DNA from: CAZOKZ01 sp964580585
GTDB lineage: Bacteria > Sumerlaeota > Sumerlaeia > SLMS01 > JAHLLQ01
Length of the DNA stretch: 64,000 nt
Assembly: GCA_964580585.1 (NCBI GenBank)
Contig: CAZOKZ010000002.1
Coordinates: forward strand, 62,001 to 126,000
Direction of reading: 5' to 3'
In this document: positions 5,952 through 15,236 of the stretch, one piece after another
How positions within the stretch are numbered: the first letter of the stretch is position 1
How the letters are laid out: every line of letters starts with the position of its first letter
Made by a program: the position numbers and the translations under genes
The notes under the pieces: model-generated
The model's database searches: none
Seen by the model: the letters and a program-made list of their open reading frames with translations, nothing else
Told to the model about the DNA's origin: nothing

Positions 5952-8393
5952 TCAAATCATCGTTTCGTCATCCGCACCATCGTGGCGTTTGAATTTATTC
6001 TCGTCTTCCATCTCGGCAAAAATGTCGAACTCTTCCTCTTTGTCCTTTTCCTTATCGTCTTCTAATTCGGCAAAGAGATCGAAGCCATCCTCTTCTTCAT
6101 TTTCCTCTGTTTCCGCAAAAGGAGAAGGATTGATCTCGGTTGTATCTTCCAGTTCTTCCGCAGATTTGATTTCTTCTTCGGCCTCGATGTTAGCGAAAGG
6201 ATTGATTTCCTCTTCCGCTTCGATATTGGCGAAGGGATTGATTTCTGTTTCGGCTTCGGTTTCCGCTTCGATATTGGCGAATGGATTGAATTCCGTCTCG
6301 TCGCCTTCAGCTTCAACAGCAATCTCTTCTTCGGCTAAGGCCTCTTCAGCTTCTATGTTTGCAAACGGATTGAGTTCGGTCTCGTCCTCTTCGATTTGAG
6401 CGGGTGCTTGCGCTTGGGCGACCATTTCGCTTTCGACGATTACTGGTATTTCACTTGTCGCCTCTTGCTCTTCATCATCCTCTTCGATATTTGCCAGGGG
6501 ATTGAATTCATCGTCATCCTCTCCCTCGGCAAATGGCTCGAATTCATCTTCTTGCATTTCGACAGGCGCTTGCGTCTCGACGACGATTTTATCGCCAACG
6601 GCTACTTCTACTTCTTCCGTCGGTTCGTCCTGGTGAAGAGCGACTTCCTGTTTTGTGAAAGGCACAAATTCATCGTCGTCTTCGCCTTCGGCGAAAGGCT
6701 CGAATTCATCGTCTTCCATTTCGACGAAAGACTGCGCTTCGGCAGCGAGGGCTTTTGCCTCTCTCTCATCGCGTTGCTGAGTCGCTTCAAGCAACTGCTG
6801 AAGCGCTGCCTGATTGAGGGCTGCCGTTTGAGTTTCTTCGAGTGCTTCTCGATCGCGTTCCCGCGCTCGGCGAAGCGCTTCGGCGATAACCCGTGCTTCT
6901 TCTTCTTCCAGGTTATGGCCCGCGCCAGCTTCTGGGTCATCGCTCAGTTTCGGGAAACTGCCACTGACGCGTTGGATGATTGAATCCATTTCCTGCAACC
7001 CGTCAGCCAATTCCGCCGTTTCCTGGCGAATTTCTTCGTCATCGGGAAAATAATGGCGGTTTTGTTCGGCCAACAGAAGGCGTCGGTATAAATCGCGCGC
7101 CGTCATGATTGTGTCTTGCTCGCGTTTATTGAGCAAAGCGACTTGGCGTCGAAGAGAAAGAATCGCGTCCATGGTGCGATCCATTTCGTTTTCGAGCGCG
7201 TTCGAAATAATTTCGTCGGGGTTATAGCTGGATTCGATGAACTGCATCGGATCGATCAAGCGTTGATCGATCGGGCCTTTCATCTGGTTGGCCAGCATTT
7301 GCGATTGGGCGTTGAGACGACGGGCAATCATCACCAGACGATGAATTTTGCGCGCTTGAATATCGATGACTTGATTCTCATCGATTTCCTCTACGCTTTG
7401 ATCCGCAACCTGGGAAACGCTGGGTTCCAGGTGCCCGGTTGGAATTTTCTGGTATTCCTGCTGAACTTTTGAAAGATCGATTTCCTGCGTATCGTCTTCT
7501 TCATTGAAATCTTCTTCAATGGTAGAAGAACGCTCAAGCGTCCGAGGCGTCGGTGCGGGGCCAGTTGTCACCGGAGCATGGCGCGGCACGGCGGTCTGGC
7601 TCTGCATCGCAGGCGGAGCCGATCGCGGCAATTGCACGCTGCGAGCGGTTTCAATGATCTCGGACGGCAGATTGTCGATGAAATTTTTGGGAATATCATC
7701 CAGTTGGATGAGTTCGCTTTCCGTGTTTAACGCCGATTCGGCTGTCACGAGAAGCAAATCTTCTGCGTTTCCCGGCCATTTCCACATCCGAAACAGCGCT
7801 AGGACTTGCGCGTCAGCACCCCGAGCTTGACTACGACCTGTTTCAAGCGCTCGATTCGTCGCATAGCGCACCAATGCAGGAATGTCTTCCGGGCGTTCGC
7901 GAATGGGCGGAATTTCGATGTGGCGCTTTTCCAGCATGTCCACCAGTTCGGGCAACAGCGACGTGTTTCCCATCAGGTTTTCCACGTCCAGGCTGGTGGT
8001 CAAAATAATGCGAACGTCCGCTTCGACGATTTCACCCGAAAGCGGGTCTCCGAAGGCTTTGTCGTTCGCCATTTCGAGCAGCGTGTACTGCATGTCGATG
8101 GGGAATTCGCGTTGGAGGTTGATGATCAGCGTGCCGCCATGGCATTGACGGAATCGGTCGCCAAGATCGGGCGGCAGCTTCCAGGACACAGAAATCTTAT
8201 GCAGCGGACGTTGGGAACGCGCGCTGAGCAGGTGAATCATCTTCGCGGCAAAAGCTTTTTCGGTGCCGGGTTCGCCGGTGATGAACACCGAGGAATCCAG
8301 TTTCGCATAGGTGCGAATACGCCGATTGACTTCTGCAATGGCGGACGAAATTCCCGGAAGAAGGCTGATTTCCTGATTCTGGGTTGCCGGCAC
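5952..8393 (-). CDS. Degenerate sigma-54-type AAA+ protein with acidic repeat tail
   Basis: An 813-residue protein with two unlike halves. Residues 10-240 resemble the AAA+ domain of sigma-54 activators: a Walker A-like TGEPGTEKAF (39-48; the usual GxxGxGK has a Glu instead of the second Gly), GGTLIINLQREFP (86-98) where Walker B should have Asp-Glu, RIILTTS (128-134), IPPIRERPEDIPAL (161-174) and WKWPGNAEDL (204-213). The sigma-54 contact loop GAFTGA is absent. Residues 240-350 are Pro/Thr-rich, about 350-560 are helical and probably coiled coil, and the last 250 residues are a very acidic tail with repeats such as EPFAEGEDDDEF and NPFANIEAE. It is probably a non-hydrolysing scaffold or regulator; this is inference. 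GTG start, preceded by AAAGGG. Confidence 0.75.
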   Translation of the reverse strand: MPATQNQEISLLPGISSAIAEVNRRIRTYAKLDSSVFITGEPGTEKAFAAKMIHLLSARSQRPLHKISVSWKLPPDLGDRFRQCHGGTLIINLQREFPIDMQYTLLEMANDKAFGDPLSGEIVEADVRIILTTSLDVENLMGNTSLLPELVDMLEKRHIEIPPIRERPEDIPALVRYATNRALETGRSQARGADAQVLALFRMWKWPGNAEDLLLVTAESALNTESELIQLDDIPKNFIDNLPSEIIETARSVQLPRSAPPAMQSQTAVPRHAPVTTGPAPTPRTLERSSTIEEDFNEEDDTQEIDLSKVQQEYQKIPTGHLEPSVSQVADQSVEEIDENQVIDIQARKIHRLVMIARRLNAQSQMLANQMKGPIDQRLIDPMQFIESSYNPDEIISNALENEMDRTMDAILSLRRQVALLNKREQDTIMTARDLYRRLLLAEQNRHYFPDDEEIRQETAELADGLQEMDSIIQRVSGSFPKLSDDPEAGAGHNLEEEEARVIAEALRRARERDREALEETQTAALNQAALQQLLEATQQRDEREAKALAAEAQSFVEMEDDEFEPFAEGEDDDEFVPFTKQEVALHQDEPTEEVEVAVGDKIVVETQAPVEMQEDEFEPFAEGEDDDEFNPLANIEEDDEEQEATSEIPVIVESEMVAQAQAPAQIEEDETELNPFANIEAEEALAEEEIAVEAEGDETEFNPFANIEAETEAETEINPFANIEAEEEINPFANIEAEEEIKSAEELEDTTEINPSPFAETEENEEEDGFDLFAELEDDKEKDKEEEFDIFAEMEDENKFKRHDGADDETMI

Positions 8394-8652
8394 CGGTTAC
8401 CCTTTCGCCAAAGTCATCTCAGGAAGGCGTGTTGACCTGCGCCCCGCAGGTTATGGCAACGACACGCACTCCACCAACATTGCCCCACCATCATACGGTC
8501 TTAGCTTTGCTCGGTTCATCAAACCTGGAACCCAACCAGTGGTCAAGTCCAACCAAGTGTAGAAAACTCGTAGAATGGGGATACCCGCAAGTAAAAAAAA
8601 CGTCCCTTCTTCAAGGAGATTTTGAGAGGCGCTGAAGCTTCTTTCAAGGGAA

Positions 8653-9468
8653 TTACGATTTTTTAAGCACATAACTCATATAAATCAAATCGCGTTGGCG
8701 AAAAGCCTCGTAAATTTTCGATCCTTCCAAGGCAGCGAACTCGCGAAATGACGGCAGAAGCCAGCGAGGCGCTGTGTCCTCGATGATTTTTTCTTTGCGC
8801 TTACTATCAACGGACAAGGCCTGGACCACGTTCGCCGTAATGTCGGTTTCCTTCACAATCTCCAGGCCGCAGGACTCCAATTGCCCACGCCATTCATCCA
8901 TTTCGTTTTTTGTACGAAAATCCGCATAAAGAAAATGCCCTCCCGGTTTCAGAACCCGGGTCACTTGGGCAAAAAACGCGAGAACGGAACCGTAACAATG
9001 CGAGGATTCCACGTTGACCACAAAATCAAATTCCCCATCGCCAAACGGCAGATTTTCCGCATCGCCCTGCACAAATTCCAGCCCCTCGACCTGATGACGG
9101 TTTTTGCAAAAATCCACCGCCTGAACGGAAAAGTCCACCCCGCGCATGATATCGGGCTTCAAATATCGCTTCACGTACGACGCCCCGCCGCCGCGTCCAC
9201 TTCCAACTTCAAGCCCGTTTAGTCCTTCGACAGGCACTCCGGTCGCAACATGATGATAAAGCTGAATACACGCGCGATCAGGCTCGTCGGCAGCTTCGAG
9301 CGTCTCCGGAGCGGGTGTTTCGCCGTCCAACGGAGCAAACCCATAATTCATGAACGACCAATCGGGCCGTTTAAACGCGCGTGCTAAAAATTGATACCAT
9401 TGCTTCCAAAGAAATCGCCTCATGAAAGGCGATACATCGCAGATTTTACAGAACACCTTGGCTAGCAT
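8653..9468 (-). CDS. SAM-dependent class I methyltransferase
   Basis: A 271-residue enzyme with a Rossmann-type methyltransferase domain. Motif I is LEVGSGRGGGASYV (about residue 95), followed by GVDFS, an acidic GDAENLPFGDGEFDFVVNVES segment and LKPGGHFLYADF. The arrangement resembles the phthiotriol/phenolphthiotriol methyltransferase group and related small-molecule O- or C-methyltransferases; the substrate cannot be predicted. The start is supported by an AGGAGG site five bases before the ATG. It stands alone between the terminator of the atp operon and the acidic-tail AAA+ gene. No transmembrane segment is seen. Confidence 0.8.
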   Translation of the reverse strand: MLAKVFCKICDVSPFMRRFLWKQWYQFLARAFKRPDWSFMNYGFAPLDGETPAPETLEAADEPDRACIQLYHHVATGVPVEGLNGLEVGSGRGGGASYVKRYLKPDIMRGVDFSVQAVDFCKNRHQVEGLEFVQGDAENLPFGDGEFDFVVNVESSHCYGSVLAFFAQVTRVLKPGGHFLYADFRTKNEMDEWRGQLESCGLEIVKETDITANVVQALSVDSKRKEKIIEDTAPRWLLPSFREFAALEGSKIYEAFRQRDLIYMSYVLKKS

Positions 9469-9572
9469 CGAGGCCTCCTAACGAGTCCCTGACGAATATA
9501 AACGATTGATTACTAAAAAGGTGCCCGCGCCGCAAGGAAAATACCGCCCCCACCCAAGAAATCGCCAAAGAC

Positions 9573-9608
9573 AAAAAAACGCCCGTGAGAATTGACTCCC
9601 ACGGGCGT
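9573..9608 (-). terminator. Terminator of the ATP synthase operon
   Basis: On the minus strand ACGCCCGTG pairs with CACGGGCGT around a short loop and is followed by seven T residues. It lies 40 bases after the atpC stop. Confidence 0.9.
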
Positions 9609-9647
9609 AGAGTTTTTCCAGATTGAGGTGGTGTAACACCTTGCGTC

Positions 9648-9941
9648 TCAGGATTCTTCCTTCTTTGGAGCCACCAACGTTTCCAGTCCGCTCATTTCGT
9701 CCACCAACAACGTAGCGACATTTCCCGCCATTTCCAGGAATCCGCCGGAAATCACCAGATAACTCATATTCGAGGCACCCCGGCGAATTGTAACCTGTCC
9801 ATCGCGCAACACGCCGACAATCGGCGCGTGATTCGCCAGCACGCCAAAATATCCCTCGGCGCCCGGCAATGTCAGCGCCGTAACATTGCCGTCGAACACG
9901 GTTTCCTGAGCGGTGACAATTTGAAGGCGAAAATCAGCCAT
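9648..9941 (-). CDS. atpC: ATP synthase F1 epsilon subunit, short form
   Basis: Epsilon connects the gamma stalk to the c ring. The 97 residues cover the N-terminal beta-sandwich: LQIVTAQETVFDGNVTALTLPG, GYFGVLANHAPIVGVLRDG and the ISGGFLEMAGNVATLLVDE end of the sandwich. The protein then stops after a short Lys-Glu tail, so the C-terminal helical hairpin found in the roughly 130-140-residue E. coli-type protein, which can block ATP hydrolysis, is missing. Short epsilons are known in some other bacteria. Last gene of the operon, followed by a strong terminator. Confidence 0.92.
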   Translation of the reverse strand: MADFRLQIVTAQETVFDGNVTALTLPGAEGYFGVLANHAPIVGVLRDGQVTIRRGASNMSYLVISGGFLEMAGNVATLLVDEMSGLETLVAPKKEES

Positions 9942-9972
9942 TATTCCATCCGTTTTCTGGCGAAGTCAGAAC

Positions 9973-11418
9973 TTACTTGGTCAGCTTCTCAGCTTTTTCG
10001 AGCATTTCGTCGATACCACCGCACATATAGAACGCCTGCTCGGGGTATTTTTCGTTGTCGTCAAACTCGCCCGACAGAATGCGCTCGAAGCTGGAGATCG
10101 TGTCTTCCAGTTTCACCAGCACGCCCGGCGTACCCGTGAACTGCTCGGCCACGAAGAACGGCTGGCTGAGGAATTTCTGCACTTTACGCGCGCGGTTCAC
10201 GGCGAGGCGGTCTTCTTCCGACAATTCGTCCATACCGAGGATAGCGATGATGTCCTGAAGGTCTTTGTATTTCTGCAAGAGGAGCTGAACGTCCTGGGCA
10301 ACGCGGTAATGGCGTTCGCCAACGATGTTCGGGTCCTTGATGCGCGACGTCGAGTCGAGCGGATCCACGGCGGGATAAATACCAAGCTCGGCGATCTGGC
10401 GCGAGAGCACCGTGGTGGCGTCCAAGTGAGCGAACGTGTTCGCGGGCGCCGGGTCGGTCAAGTCGTCGGCGGGCACGTAAACGGCCTGCACCGACGTAAT
10501 CGAACCTTTGCGGGTCGAGGTAATGCGTTCCTGAAGGTTACCCATTTCCGTTTGAAGCGTCGGCTGGTACCCCACGGCCGAAGGCATACGACCAAGGAGA
10601 GCGGACACTTCCGAACCAGCCTGCGAGAAACGGAAGATGTTATCGACGAACAGGAGCACGTCCTGGCCCATTTCGTCGCGGAAATATTCGGTCATCGTCA
10701 GGGCGGAAAGCGCCACACGCAAACGCGCGCCGGGCGGCTCGTTCATCTGGCCAAACACCAAGGCAGCTTTCGACGTTTTGCCTGCGCTCTTCGGATCTTT
10801 CGGATCGACAATAACGCCCGACTCATTCATTTCGTGCCAAAGGTCGTTGCCTTCGCGCGTACGTTCACCCACGCCAGCGAACACCGAGTAACCACCATGG
10901 CCGCGCGCGATGTTGTTAATCAGTTCCATGATCACGACGGTTTTGCCCACGCCCGCGCCACCGAAGAGGCCGATTTTGCCGCCCTTCGAGTAGGGGCACA
11001 GCAGATCGATGACCTTGATACCGGTTTCGAGAATTTCCGTCGCCGGCAACGTGTCGGCGAAATCCGGCGCCTTGCGGTGAATCGGCAAGCGTGCGTCAGG
11101 CTGAGGCAATGCGCCGCGATCGTCAAGAGGCTCGCCAAGCAGGTTGAAGATGTGGCCGAGCACTTGCTCGCCCACCGGTACCTGAATAGGGGTGCCGGTA
11201 TCGGTCACGCTCATACCGCGCACCAAACCGTCGGTCGAATCCATCGCGACGCAACGCACAATGTTGTTGCCGACGTGCGAGGCCACTTCGATGGTCAGCG
11301 GTTTTTCACGGCTCGGGTCTTGGACCAGAAGCGCATTGTAAATCGCCGGCAATGAGTCGGAGTGAAACTCCACGTCCACGGTCGGACCGATAACTTGTTT
11401 GACAACACCTTGGCTCAT
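9973..11418 (-). CDS. atpD: ATP synthase F1 beta subunit
   Basis: The catalytic subunit of F1, 481 residues. The Walker A motif GGAGVGKTVVIMELI, the catalytic GERTREGNDLW segment, LLFVDNIFRFSQAGSEVSALLGRMPSA around Walker B (written here in part) and the DELSEED-equivalent MDELSEEDRL near the C terminus are present. The start at 11418 is chosen over an in-frame ATG 27 bases upstream because it gives the conserved beginning MSQGVVKQVIGPTVDVEF and has an AGAGG site in front. Eighth-to-ninth in the operon order A-G-D-C, with 59 bases to atpG. Confidence 0.97.
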   Translation of the reverse strand: MSQGVVKQVIGPTVDVEFHSDSLPAIYNALLVQDPSREKPLTIEVASHVGNNIVRCVAMDSTDGLVRGMSVTDTGTPIQVPVGEQVLGHIFNLLGEPLDDRGALPQPDARLPIHRKAPDFADTLPATEILETGIKVIDLLCPYSKGGKIGLFGGAGVGKTVVIMELINNIARGHGGYSVFAGVGERTREGNDLWHEMNESGVIVDPKDPKSAGKTSKAALVFGQMNEPPGARLRVALSALTMTEYFRDEMGQDVLLFVDNIFRFSQAGSEVSALLGRMPSAVGYQPTLQTEMGNLQERITSTRKGSITSVQAVYVPADDLTDPAPANTFAHLDATTVLSRQIAELGIYPAVDPLDSTSRIKDPNIVGERHYRVAQDVQLLLQKYKDLQDIIAILGMDELSEEDRLAVNRARKVQKFLSQPFFVAEQFTGTPGVLVKLEDTISSFERILSGEFDDNEKYPEQAFYMCGGIDEMLEKAEKLTK

Positions 11419-11477
11419 TCTTTTTTGCCTCTTGAGAGAATTCAAGCAATCCTACGATGATACGATTCGGGGTTGGA

Positions 11478-12356
11478 TCAGCCGTTGAGCGCTTCCGCCC
11501 CGCTCACAATTTCCAGAATTTCTGTGGTAATGCCCGCCTGGCGAGCCTTGTTCATCTCGAGCGTCAGCTTCGAGCTGAGTTCGTCCGAGTTTTTCGTGGC
11601 GTTGTTCATGGCAAGCATACGCGACGAGTGTTCGCTGGCGAAGGTTTCCGCCAAAGCGAGATAAATCCGGCTGCGCAGATAACGCGGCAATAGAGCATCG
11701 AACACGGCTTCGGGGCTGGGTTCGAGCAAATAATCGATGGGATGTTCGGCTTCCTCTGCGGAAAGGCCAAATGCCTCCGCTTCCATTGGAAGATAACGGG
11801 AGAGCTGGGGTCGGTTGGTCGAAGTTGAAATAAACTCCGGCGCTAAGATGGTAATCTGGCTGACGCGGCGGTCTTCATACTGTTCAAGCAATGTGTTTGA
11901 AATCGCATCGGTTACGGTGCCATCCAATTTACCGCCTAAATCCATGGTCGAGCCAATTAAGCGATCATCCACACGTTTGCGGAAATAATCGCGTCCTTTG
12001 CGCCCCACGCAGTAAAGTAGTGCGTCGGGGTTTTCACGCATGAATTTGGTCGCAGCCTTGATCAGGTTCGAGTTGAACGCACCGCAAAGCCCGCGATCCG
12101 AAGTGAACAACACCAACAGCTTTGGCAAATCGCTTTCCGAACGGTTTTCAAACAACGGGTGCTCTTGTGCCTTTGGGCTGAGAGCCAAACGGCCAAGCAG
12201 AAGTTGTAATTTGCGTGAAAACGGACGCGCCGCGTTCATCTGCTGCTGGGCACGGCGCAACTTTGCTGCCGACACCATCTCCATGGCTCGGGTGATTTTC
12301 CGAGTGTTGTTAATGGAGCGAATACGCGAGCGTAACTCTTTGATGCCTTTTGCCAT
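11478..12356 (-). CDS. atpG: ATP synthase F1 gamma subunit
   Basis: The rotating central stalk, 292 residues, normal length. The N-terminal KELRSRIRSINNTRKITRAMEMVSAAKL helix (shown in part), the SDRGLCGAFNSNL core motif and the C-terminal SSRMLAMNNATKNSDEL helix with NKARQAGITTEILEIVSGAEAL ending are all typical. It lies between atpA and atpD in the usual order. No insertion of the cyanobacterial/chloroplast regulatory type is seen. Confidence 0.96.
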   Translation of the reverse strand: MAKGIKELRSRIRSINNTRKITRAMEMVSAAKLRRAQQQMNAARPFSRKLQLLLGRLALSPKAQEHPLFENRSESDLPKLLVLFTSDRGLCGAFNSNLIKAATKFMRENPDALLYCVGRKGRDYFRKRVDDRLIGSTMDLGGKLDGTVTDAISNTLLEQYEDRRVSQITILAPEFISTSTNRPQLSRYLPMEAEAFGLSAEEAEHPIDYLLEPSPEAVFDALLPRYLRSRIYLALAETFASEHSSRMLAMNNATKNSDELSSKLTLEMNKARQAGITTEILEIVSGAEALNG

Positions 12357-12433
12357 GTTGCCGTTCCCGGTGTCCGGTAGTCAGTGATTTTCTGCTTTAA
12401 GTTCTCTTGGCCAAACCGTTTATTTTCAGCTTT

Positions 12434-13957
12434 TTACTTATTGTCGTTTGCTGATTTAAACTTCTCGATGAATTCCTTGCAGGCCTTATGAAGTTTCTCT
12501 TCCGTTTCAGGCAGAAGCACCTTCTCGGTGTTGATCGAATGCAAGGCGTCGTGATATTTTTCGTTCACATAGCCGACCAACCCGATGACGAATTTTTGCG
12601 CGGATTCCACAGGCAAGGCATCCAGGTAGCCATTCGTACCGGCAAAAATCTGGATGACCTGGTTTGCAAGCATCTGCGGTGCGTATTGGCCTTGTTTGAG
12701 GATTTCGACCAGACGCGCGCCACGCGTCAACTGGGCTTGGGTCGCCTTGTCGAGATCGGAGCCGAACTTGGCAAACGCTTCGAGTTCACGGAACTGAGCC
12801 AGTTCGAGACGAAGTTTACCGCCGACTTTCTTCATCGCCTTTGTCTGGGCAGCGCCACCCACACGCGAAACAGACAGACCAACGTTAATGGCCGGGCGAA
12901 TACCGCGATAGAAGAGGTCGGGTTCGAGGAAAATCTGACCGTCGGTGATCGAAATCACGTTCGTCGGAATATAGGCCGACACGTCGCCTGCCTGGGTTTC
13001 GATGATGGGCAGCGCCGTAAGCGATCCCCCACCGAGTTCGTCATTGAGCTTGGCAGCGCGTTCCAGCAAGCGGGAGTGCAGGTAGAAAACGTCACCCGGG
13101 TAAGCTTCGCGGCCGGGAGGACGGCGCAGAAGCAAACAGAGTGTACGATAAGCGGCAGCTTGTTTGGACAAATCGTCGTAAACGCACAGCGCGTGGCGGC
13201 CCGAGTCGCGGAAATACTCGGCCATCGTCACGCCCGTGTACGGAGCGATGAACTGCATCGATGCCGGATCGTCCGCCGTGGCGCAAACCACGGTTGTATA
13301 TTCCATGGCGCCGTGTTTTTCGAGAATTTCCACCACGGCGGCCACCGAAGAGGCTTTCTGACCGATGGCGATGTAGAAGCAGTGAACGCCCTGGCCACGT
13401 TGATTGATAATCGTATCGATGGCGATCGTTGTTTTGCCGGTTTGGCGGTCGCCGATGATCAACTCGCGCTGGCCGCGACCAATCGGAATCATCGAGTCGA
13501 TCGCTTTAAGGCCGGTCATCAACGGTTCGTGCACCGATTTACGAGCAAGCACGCCAGGAGCTTTGATCTCAATGCGGCGATGTTCTTTCGATGCGATGGG
13601 CCCTTTGCCGTCGATCGGATTACCAAGGGCGTCCACCACGCGACCCATCAGGGCTTCGCCAACGGGAACGGCGGCAATTTCGCCGGTGCTCTTGACCGTG
13701 TCGCCTTCTTTGATCAGCGTGTCGGGGCCGAAAAGCACCGCACCCACGGAGTTTTCTTCAAGGTTGAGCACCATGCCTCGCAGGCCATGGGGAAATTCGA
13801 GCAGTTCGCCCATCATTGCCTGGTTCAGGCCGTAAATCTGGGCAATCGAGTCGCCGACCTTGAGGATCGTGCCGACGTTTTCGACTTCCAGTGAGCGATC
13901 AAAATTCTCGATTTCCGACTTGAGAATCGATGCGATTTCTTCCGCGCGAATGGACAT
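12434..13957 (-). CDS. atpA: ATP synthase F1 alpha subunit
   Basis: The non-catalytic nucleotide-binding subunit, 507 residues. The N-terminal IRAEEIASILKSEI helix that binds delta, the Walker A motif GDRQTGKTTIAIDT, the LLRRPPGREAYPGDVFYLHSRLLERAA stretch (key part given) and VGLSVSRVGGAAQTKAMK are present. Length and motif order match the family throughout, with no indel that I could see. It sits between atpH and atpG. The long reading frame on the opposite strand over this gene is a codon-bias shadow. Confidence 0.97.
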   Translation of the reverse strand: MSIRAEEIASILKSEIENFDRSLEVENVGTILKVGDSIAQIYGLNQAMMGELLEFPHGLRGMVLNLEENSVGAVLFGPDTLIKEGDTVKSTGEIAAVPVGEALMGRVVDALGNPIDGKGPIASKEHRRIEIKAPGVLARKSVHEPLMTGLKAIDSMIPIGRGQRELIIGDRQTGKTTIAIDTIINQRGQGVHCFYIAIGQKASSVAAVVEILEKHGAMEYTTVVCATADDPASMQFIAPYTGVTMAEYFRDSGRHALCVYDDLSKQAAAYRTLCLLLRRPPGREAYPGDVFYLHSRLLERAAKLNDELGGGSLTALPIIETQAGDVSAYIPTNVISITDGQIFLEPDLFYRGIRPAINVGLSVSRVGGAAQTKAMKKVGGKLRLELAQFRELEAFAKFGSDLDKATQAQLTRGARLVEILKQGQYAPQMLANQVIQIFAGTNGYLDALPVESAQKFVIGLVGYVNEKYHDALHSINTEKVLLPETEEKLHKACKEFIEKFKSANDNK

Positions 13958-14013
13958 TCCTATTCACTCCGTGAGTTTCAATCAGTGGTGAGTCAACCGA
14001 TGCAGGATTTGGG

Positions 14014-14565
14014 TCAGTGGACCTTCACAAGCATCAATTTTTCCTTCAAATGGGCCATTTGAGTTTGCAGCGAATTGTCAATCAACAAGTCGCCAGATTT
14101 GAACCGTACGCCGCCCAAGACAGCAGGGTCCACTTTGTAATCGATGTTCAGACGCAGGCGAGTCTGGCGTTCGAGCGCTGCCAGCAGGCGTTGCTTTTCA
14201 GAATCGTCCAAGGACTTCGCCGTGGTGACGGTGCCCGAGGAGATTCCCTGGTCTTTTTCAGCCAGGTAATGGAAGTGCTCGAGCGAGGCGCGGAGAATTT
14301 CAATCCGGTTTCGCTTGAGCAGCAACATGACAAAGTTCTTCAGCAGACGATGGAATCGGTCACCCAGGACACGCTCTCCGATCGCCATCTTGTCTTCCGA
14401 TGGCACGTGAGGAGCTTCCATGAGCGCGATGAAGCCGGGAACCTGGCCAGCAGCCGAGAGAAGGGCACGGCCTTCTTCCCATACCTGAGCCACGGCATCG
14501 GCGGCTTTAGCCGACTCGAAAAATGCTTCGCCGTAGATTTTCGCCGCTTGCAGATCTACGTTCAT
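14014..14565 (-). CDS. atpH: ATP synthase F1 delta subunit
   Basis: The delta subunit (OSCP equivalent) joins the peripheral stalk to the top of F1. 183 residues. Family features are the N-terminal AKIYGEAFFESAK segment, the FVMLLLKRNRIEIL helix in the middle and the C-terminal VDPAVLGGVRFKSGDLLIDNSL motif (given in part), which is the best marker of the family. Its ATG overlaps the stop of atpF by four bases, so the two peripheral-stalk subunits are translationally coupled. Confidence 0.93.
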   Translation of the reverse strand: MNVDLQAAKIYGEAFFESAKAADAVAQVWEEGRALLSAAGQVPGFIALMEAPHVPSEDKMAIGERVLGDRFHRLLKNFVMLLLKRNRIEILRASLEHFHYLAEKDQGISSGTVTTAKSLDDSEKQRLLAALERQTRLRLNIDYKVDPAVLGGVRFKSGDLLIDNSLQTQMAHLKEKLMLVKVH

Positions 14566-15095
14566 GAGTTAGCACGCTTCTCCAAGTCGTTGATGAATCC
14601 GGTAACCAGTTCACGCTGCTTGGAATCGTCCAGGTTGACGGAAAGCAGCTTGCCCGTGGCAGCGAGCGTCATTTCGACGGTCTCGCGGCGCAGGTCCAGG
14701 CGGGCTTTTTCAAGTTCCATTTCCATCGAGGCTTTGGCCTTGGTGGTGATTTCCTCGGCGTCCTGGCGCGCTTTTTCGATCAGGTTCGCGGCCATCTTGC
14801 GTCCTTCATCGACTGCCTTGTTGTGGCGTTCGCGCGCTTCGTCGTCGATTCGCTTCAACCGTTCCTCGTAGTCCTTCATCATCGCGTTGGCTTCGGCCAA
14901 TTGACGATCAATGTCATCGAATTGGTCGGCGACACGCTTTTTCCGTTCGTCCAGCAAGCCGGTGACCGGTTCGAGGGCGAACATCTTGATGATAACCACG
15001 ACGATCGCAAACGTGATCATGGTGGTGATCACCTGTGCGAGAAGTTCCGATCCGGCTGAAGCAGCCAATAGCATGGCTGGATTCATGGCATTCAA
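14562..15095 (-). CDS. atpF: ATP synthase Fo b subunit
   Basis: The peripheral stalk subunit, 177 residues: one membrane helix at about residues 18-42 (LAQVITTMITFAIVVVIIK, in part) followed by a long charged helix rich in Lys, Glu and Arg, as expected for the dimeric b stalk. Another ATG three codons in (15086) could be the start. It overlaps atpH at its end and is separated from atpE by 141 bases containing a hairpin (15127-15170). Confidence 0.92.
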   Translation of the reverse strand: MNAMNPAMLLAASAGSELLAQVITTMITFAIVVVIIKMFALEPVTGLLDERKKRVADQFDDIDRQLAEANAMMKDYEERLKRIDDEARERHNKAVDEGRKMAANLIEKARQDAEEITTKAKASMEMELEKARLDLRRETVEMTLAATGKLLSVNLDDSKQRELVTGFINDLEKRANS

Positions 15096-15126
15096 CCTTT
15101 CCGAGTGGTCACACTGTTCTAAGCCC

Positions 15127-15170
15127 GTGGAAAATCCATGTCCGCATCAGATGAATGCGCAGGATTCCAC
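15127..15170 (-). promoter_or_regulatory. Hairpin between atpE and atpF
   Basis: GTGGAA...TCC pairs with GGATTCCAC, and inside the loop GCAT pairs with ATGC. No T run follows, so it is not an ordinary terminator. It lies in the only long gap within the atp operon, directly after atpE, where an RNA structure could raise the yield of the c subunit by stabilising the upstream transcript. Function is inferred. Confidence 0.4.
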
Positions 15171-15236
15171 GTTTACTCGCTGGGGGCTCGACCAACAAAG
15201 AGGACCTTGATTGTCGAGTGTGTTCGCAACCTGAAA

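Noticed and set aside
5752..6399. Serine-rich 215-residue plus-strand frame
   Set aside because: It is the antisense reading of the acidic repeat tail; the repeats make long open frames in several frames.
10309..11355. 348-residue plus-strand frame across atpD
   Set aside because: Antisense shadow of atpD; no domain and biased composition.
12488..13894. 468-residue plus-strand frame across atpA
   Set aside because: Antisense shadow; atpA is complete with all motifs on the minus strand.
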